17,665 bases of DNA from JAIEPT01 sp038217425. GTDB lineage: Bacteria > Planctomycetota > Planctomycetia > Gemmatales > Gemmataceae. Of this stretch, positions 14,837 through 17,665 are shown in pieces. Below the pieces are notes generated by a model. It did not search any database, was not told the origin of the DNA, and saw only the letters and a list, made by a program, of their open reading frames with translations. Location of the stretch: positions 1-17,665 of the forward strand of contig JBBQPM010000143.1 of the NCBI GenBank assembly GCA_038217425.1, given 5' to 3'. Each line of letters begins with the position of its first letter. Position 1 is the stretch's first letter. Both the position numbers and the translations under genes were made by a program.

Positions 14837-15958
14837 TTACCAGCGGATTTCCAGACCGATCGAAGGGCCATGGAAAAGGACGTTGCCATTGGTGTTGATC
14901 GCGTCGAGTCCTCCGGGACCAAAGGGAACCGCCGCGAGATTGTCAGGCGCGGTGGCGACGCCGTTGATGAAGAAGAAGTTGTACCCGCCTCGAAGGGCGA
15001 TGAAGTCGGTGATTCGCCAGTTGGCGTTCACGCCAAATTCCAAAACGGTAGACACCACGACCGAGTTACCGGACCCGGACAAAGTCCTTAAGGGGGTGTT
15101 GGTGTTGTTCTGGGTGGTGAACAGCGTGCTGGACTGGGTGGCCGCGTTCATGAAGACGCCGGCTTTGCCGAGAGCGGAAACGTTGACTCGCGAGCCAATG
15201 GGAATTCCGTACTCGCCGCCGATCTGAAAGCCGAACAGGTGGTTGTCGGTGTCGACAGAATAGACGCCGCCGCCCGTGTTACCATCGACGGCGGGATTCT
15301 GATCGATGGAGATGAAGTCGAGTCGCTCGTTGAGGTTGATATAGCGAAAGCCCATGAGCGCCGAAGCGTTCGGAGTTGCTGTGCGGCGCAGATTGAATTC
15401 GACATTGTGCAATTGCGAGGAGTACTCAATGCTGTGCTGGAATGAATTCGTGAAGCCCAGAGTGGGGTTCGTGGTAGCTTGAGTCAAGGCGGCGGCTGGA
15501 CCGAATAGGCCCGTGCTGGCGAACGTCGTGTCCGCCCAGTAAGGCTGTATCGATCCGAAAACGGCGATCGCGCCAGTGTTGGTGGCGACAGTACTGGTCG
15601 CACGGGCGGAGTGATCGACGCCGAAATAGACCATTTCTACGGACCAAAGCTCATCGAGTGTCGCACCGAGCGCGAACCGCAGGCCAGTCTGGTAGTCGAA
15701 CTTGGCGTCCTGGCTCGACAGTGCGACCCGGTCGTCAGCAAACCCGCCGTTGTCCAGAATCGAAAGCGTTTTGTTGGAGAAGTTACTGCGTCGAAGCCAA
15801 ATTGCATCGGCCTGAAAATACCATCGTCCGACTGCCGGCGCCTCTGTACACGCAACGGGTGCGGCAGTTGGGGCGACTTCCTGGGCCTCGCTTTCTCGAG
15901 CGAGAAAAATGGAAAGGGGAATGGACAGTGCGAGCGAGAACTTTGCCGTCCTTAGCAT
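14837..15958 (-). CDS. BBP7-family outer-membrane beta-barrel protein
   Basis: 373 residues from ATG 15958, with AAGGAG at 15965-15970 seven bases upstream. A signal peptide (FSLALSIPLSIFLARESEAQ) is followed by CTEAPAVGRWYFQADAIWLRRS, the typical start of planctomycete BBP7 barrel proteins. Alternating amphipathic strands then run to the end: FDYQTGLRFALGATLDELWS, HNVEFNLRR, SALMGFRYINLNERL, DNHLFGFQIGGEY, DFIALRGGYNFFF. The final strand (HGPSIGLEIRW) ends in an aromatic residue, as expected for outer-membrane insertion by BAM. It is probably a surface porin-like or structural barrel; the cargo is unknown. The gene stands alone, with hairpins downstream and a 553-base upstream spacer shared with the divergent HEAT-repeat lipoprotein. 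Confidence 0.9.
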   Translation of the reverse strand: MLRTAKFSLALSIPLSIFLARESEAQEVAPTAAPVACTEAPAVGRWYFQADAIWLRRSNFSNKTLSILDNGGFADDRVALSSQDAKFDYQTGLRFALGATLDELWSVEMVYFGVDHSARATSTVATNTGAIAVFGSIQPYWADTTFASTGLFGPAAALTQATTNPTLGFTNSFQHSIEYSSQLHNVEFNLRRTATPNASALMGFRYINLNERLDFISIDQNPAVDGNTGGGVYSVDTDNHLFGFQIGGEYGIPIGSRVNVSALGKAGVFMNAATQSSTLFTTQNNTNTPLRTLSGSGNSVVVSTVLEFGVNANWRITDFIALRGGYNFFFINGVATAPDNLAAVPFGPGGLDAINTNGNVLFHGPSIGLEIRW

Positions 15959-16026
15959 GGGAGGCTCCTTCTTGGAGAAAGGGAAAGAGAGTGTTCGAAA
16001 CTAGGTATCGTCTTGGGGTCTCTTTA

Positions 16027-16053
16027 CCCTGGCGATATTTCAACCTGCCAGGG
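16027..16053. repeat. Small inverted repeat upstream of the BBP7 gene
   Basis: CCCTGGC (16027-16033) and GCCAGGG (16047-16053) pair around a 13-base AT-rich loop. It lies about 70 bases upstream of the BBP7 start, so it could be an operator or part of the leader of that gene. There is no further evidence of function. Confidence 0.35.
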
Positions 16054-16266
16054 GTTTGATTTGGAAATTGCCAGTGCGTAACCAGTTAAGGCGTCAAGAC
16101 CGCGTCGATCCATGTCGACCGTTAAAGGCCGGCGAATCGTCATCTGGGGAAAAAGCGAAGTAACGCCTGAAATTGATACGACCGTCAGGCTCGGAGTATT
16201 CAGCGGCAGACGAGAATCGGAGCGACGCCGAGAAACCTGGCCCGGCTCCTGCGAGTCGGCGGCTGA

Positions 16267-16403
16267 GGGCGCGCCAATGGTTTCCGGCACTCGTCCCGGC
16301 ATAATCGGCGAGCCAGGTCGCGTAAGCGCCTGGAGTAACTGCACGGGATGCTGTGCTCCAGGCGATTACGCGACCTGGCTCGCCAGAATCCATTGGCGCA
16401 CCC
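16267..16403. repeat. Large near-perfect inverted repeat (29-bp inner arms plus 14-bp outer arms)
   Basis: The inner arms are 16307-16335 and 16356-16384: 29 bases each, complementary except for one position, around a 20-base loop. The outer arms are 16267-16280 (ending GCGCCAATGG) and 16390-16403 (starting CCATTGGCGC), 14 bases with one mismatch. They are separated from the inner arms by 26 bases on the left but only 5 on the right. No coding frame here is supported and no T tract follows. Such a structure could be a MITE-like element, a structured RNA or a cruciform. It occupies the spacer between the divergent BBP7 and HEAT-repeat genes; I see no other feature in 16054-16266 or 16404-16511. 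Confidence 0.75.
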
Positions 16404-16511
16404 GCGGCTGAACTTTTCGCAATCTGCTCTTGTAAGTTTCGTTCGTCTGGGGTATGGGGCCCGCTTCCGCGGAAGATCCGTGGTTCCGAGTGGCTCAAAG
16501 AGGGAATTGCG

Positions 16512-17588
16512 ATGTCTGCCATCGACCCATGTCGTCGGCTTGGCCAAGGAGTGTGCCTGGCGTGGCTCGTCTGGAGCTGCGTGGGATGTGCACATTTCTG
16601 GGACGACGTCACGAATAAGGAAGTCAAGTTCACCGAACTGTGGACCACGCCGGACCCGGTGACGGTGCTGCGGACGTCGACCGACAATTCCAAGCGCGCC
16701 CGCGCTCTGGCCGCCTTACGCGAGCCGGGTCTGGAAAGCAGTTCGAAGGCCGAGCAGGACGCCTGCATGACCGTCCTGCAGCGCAGCGCCCTCCAAGACA
16801 ACGATCCTTTATGCCGACTGGCGGCGATTCGCACGCTGGGGCGCTTCAAGGATCCGCGCGCCGTGACCATCCTCGATGCGGCGTTCGACGCCAAACAGAA
16901 CAATATCGAAGCGGAACGCAACTCCGTCATTCGCCAACAGATCCTGGCGTCGCTGGAGCAGACCGGCAGTCCGCAGGCGCTGAATCGCTTCATCCTGGTC
17001 GCGAAACAGCCGGCAGGCGTCCGCGAGGCGCCATCCGAAAGCAACGCCATCCGCGACGAACGCATGACCGCGCTGCGCGCCCTCTCCAAGTTCAGCGATC
17101 CCCGGGCCCAGGAGACGCTCATCCAATTGCTCGAAACCGAACGGGATGCGTCGCTCAAGCTGCGGGCGCATGAGTCGCTCGTCAAGCTCACCGAACAAGA
17201 CATTCCGCCCGAGGGGAAGCTCTGGCGCGAATACGCCACCACCGGCAAAGTCCCGGCGTTCGAACGGCCTTCGGCGTTTGCCAAGTTCCGCGACCGCAAC
17301 TTTACCATTTCCGGCGACAACGGCGCCACCTCCAACGAGCCGGGCGTACTCGCCCAACTGGCGACCAAGCTGGGCCTGGCGAGTGAGAAGAAGGCCGAGC
17401 CCCAGATTCAGCAAACCGGCGCGAAAAGCGAGAATGTTGGCCCGGCGCTGAAGGGCCAAGATCTGCCGCCGCCGCAATTCCCGAACGTCCCTCCGCCGAC
17501 GCCGCCGGCGCCGACGATCATTCCCGCGAGCCAAACGGCGCCCACTCCCGTCGGCACCTTTCGGCCCATCACGGAGTCGCACAAATAG
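16512..17588 (+). CDS. HEAT-repeat lipoprotein with proline-rich tail
   Basis: 358 residues. I chose ATG 16512 (GAGGGA upstream) because it begins a lipoprotein-type signal: basic CRRLGQG, hydrophobic VCLAWLVW, then SCVGC with the likely lipidated cysteine at 26 (23 is possible). The open frame extends 53 codons further upstream, but that part comes from the inverted repeat. Three HEAT-like blocks are visible: about 98-126 (CRLAAIRTLGRFKDPRAV), 139-166 (ILASLEQTGSPQALNRFI) and 183-226 (RMTALRALSKFSDPRAQETL). The C-terminus is Pro/Thr-rich and low complexity. HEAT arrays bind proteins, so this is probably a cell-envelope scaffold. No enzymatic motif is seen. A strong hairpin follows the stop. 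Confidence 0.85.
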   Translation: MSAIDPCRRLGQGVCLAWLVWSCVGCAHFWDDVTNKEVKFTELWTTPDPVTVLRTSTDNSKRARALAALREPGLESSSKAEQDACMTVLQRSALQDNDPLCRLAAIRTLGRFKDPRAVTILDAAFDAKQNNIEAERNSVIRQQILASLEQTGSPQALNRFILVAKQPAGVREAPSESNAIRDERMTALRALSKFSDPRAQETLIQLLETERDASLKLRAHESLVKLTEQDIPPEGKLWREYATTGKVPAFERPSAFAKFRDRNFTISGDNGATSNEPGVLAQLATKLGLASEKKAEPQIQQTGAKSENVGPALKGQDLPPPQFPNVPPPTPPAPTIIPASQTAPTPVGTFRPITESHK

Positions 17589-17613
17589 GCGACGAATCGC
17601 GATATATTTCCAT

Positions 17614-17664
17614 GCCGGAAGCGTCAGCGACGATCGTGTGAGGATCGTCGCTGACGCTTCCGGC
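17614..17664. repeat. Perfect 22-bp inverted repeat at the window end, terminator-like
   Basis: The arm at 17614-17635 (starting GCCGGAAGCGTCAGCGACG) is exactly complementary to 17643-17664 around a 7-base loop GTGTGAG, 25 bases after the HEAT-repeat gene's stop. The window ends one base later (T), so a T tract cannot be checked. A GGAAGCGTCAGCGACG-like core is, from memory, a common interspersed palindrome in planctomycete genomes, so it may be both a REP-type repeat and a terminator. Confidence 0.75.
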
Positions 17665-17665
17665 T

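Noticed and set aside
16094..17368. 424-codon minus-strand frame across the HEAT-repeat gene
   Set aside because: Ser/Arg-rich shadow with no recognisable domain. The plus-strand lipoprotein explains the coding signal.
1..17665. CRISPR array, rRNA or complete tRNA genes
   Set aside because: No regularly spaced direct repeats, rRNA segments or full cloverleaf tRNA were seen on either strand; only the tRNA-Val half at 6703-6742.

Overview
The window reads as a chromosomal segment of a high-GC planctomycete (Planctomycetota, possibly Gemmata-like). This rests on a BBP7-type outer-membrane barrel, secreted quinoprotein-like propellers, an esterase fused to DUF1961, remnants of a DUF1257/DUF2997 cassette, and many Sec-exported proteins with long spacers. 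It is an inference from gene content; no rRNA or marker gene is present.

Left third (1-6611, all minus strand). In transcription order: secreted UGA-interrupted gene C (6611 to 5178), a PQQ-type beta-propeller (5130 to 3928), a shrunken 97-aa propeller relative (3888 to 3595), a peptidase M19 dipeptidase (3566 to 2493), UGA-interrupted gene B (2308 to 1004), an unrecognised 216-aa protein (964 to 314) and the start of UGA-interrupted gene A (311 to beyond the left edge). Genes A, B and C are paralogues. Each has a signal peptide, a thioredoxin-like EAxxxAxxxGKPxFI segment, and then an in-frame TGA exactly 17 codons after the Lys of GKP. In B and C the same frame continues without another stop into a conserved 330-residue region, and a hairpin with a G-first loop begins 13 nt after the TGA in both. 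The best explanation is that TGA is read as selenocysteine, giving an apparently undescribed family of secreted thioredoxin-like selenoproteins. This is the main discovery of the window.

Middle (6612-12337). A tRNA-Val half gene lies next to an alpha/beta hydrolase-DUF1961 protein (minus). Divergent from that is a 660-aa secreted protein, possibly polysaccharide-active. Then comes about 1.6 kb of decayed DNA: an unrecognised ORF remnant, the start of a DUF1257 gene joined to the end of a DUF2997 gene, an intact intrinsic terminator, a 17-codon stub of a third gene, and a frameshifted IS630-like transposase.

Right third (12338-17665). A NarL-type two-component pair (kinase and regulator overlapping by ATGA, minus), a BBP7 outer-membrane barrel (minus), a spacer with a large near-perfect inverted repeat, and a HEAT-repeat lipoprotein (plus). 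A perfect 22-bp hairpin follows at the window edge.
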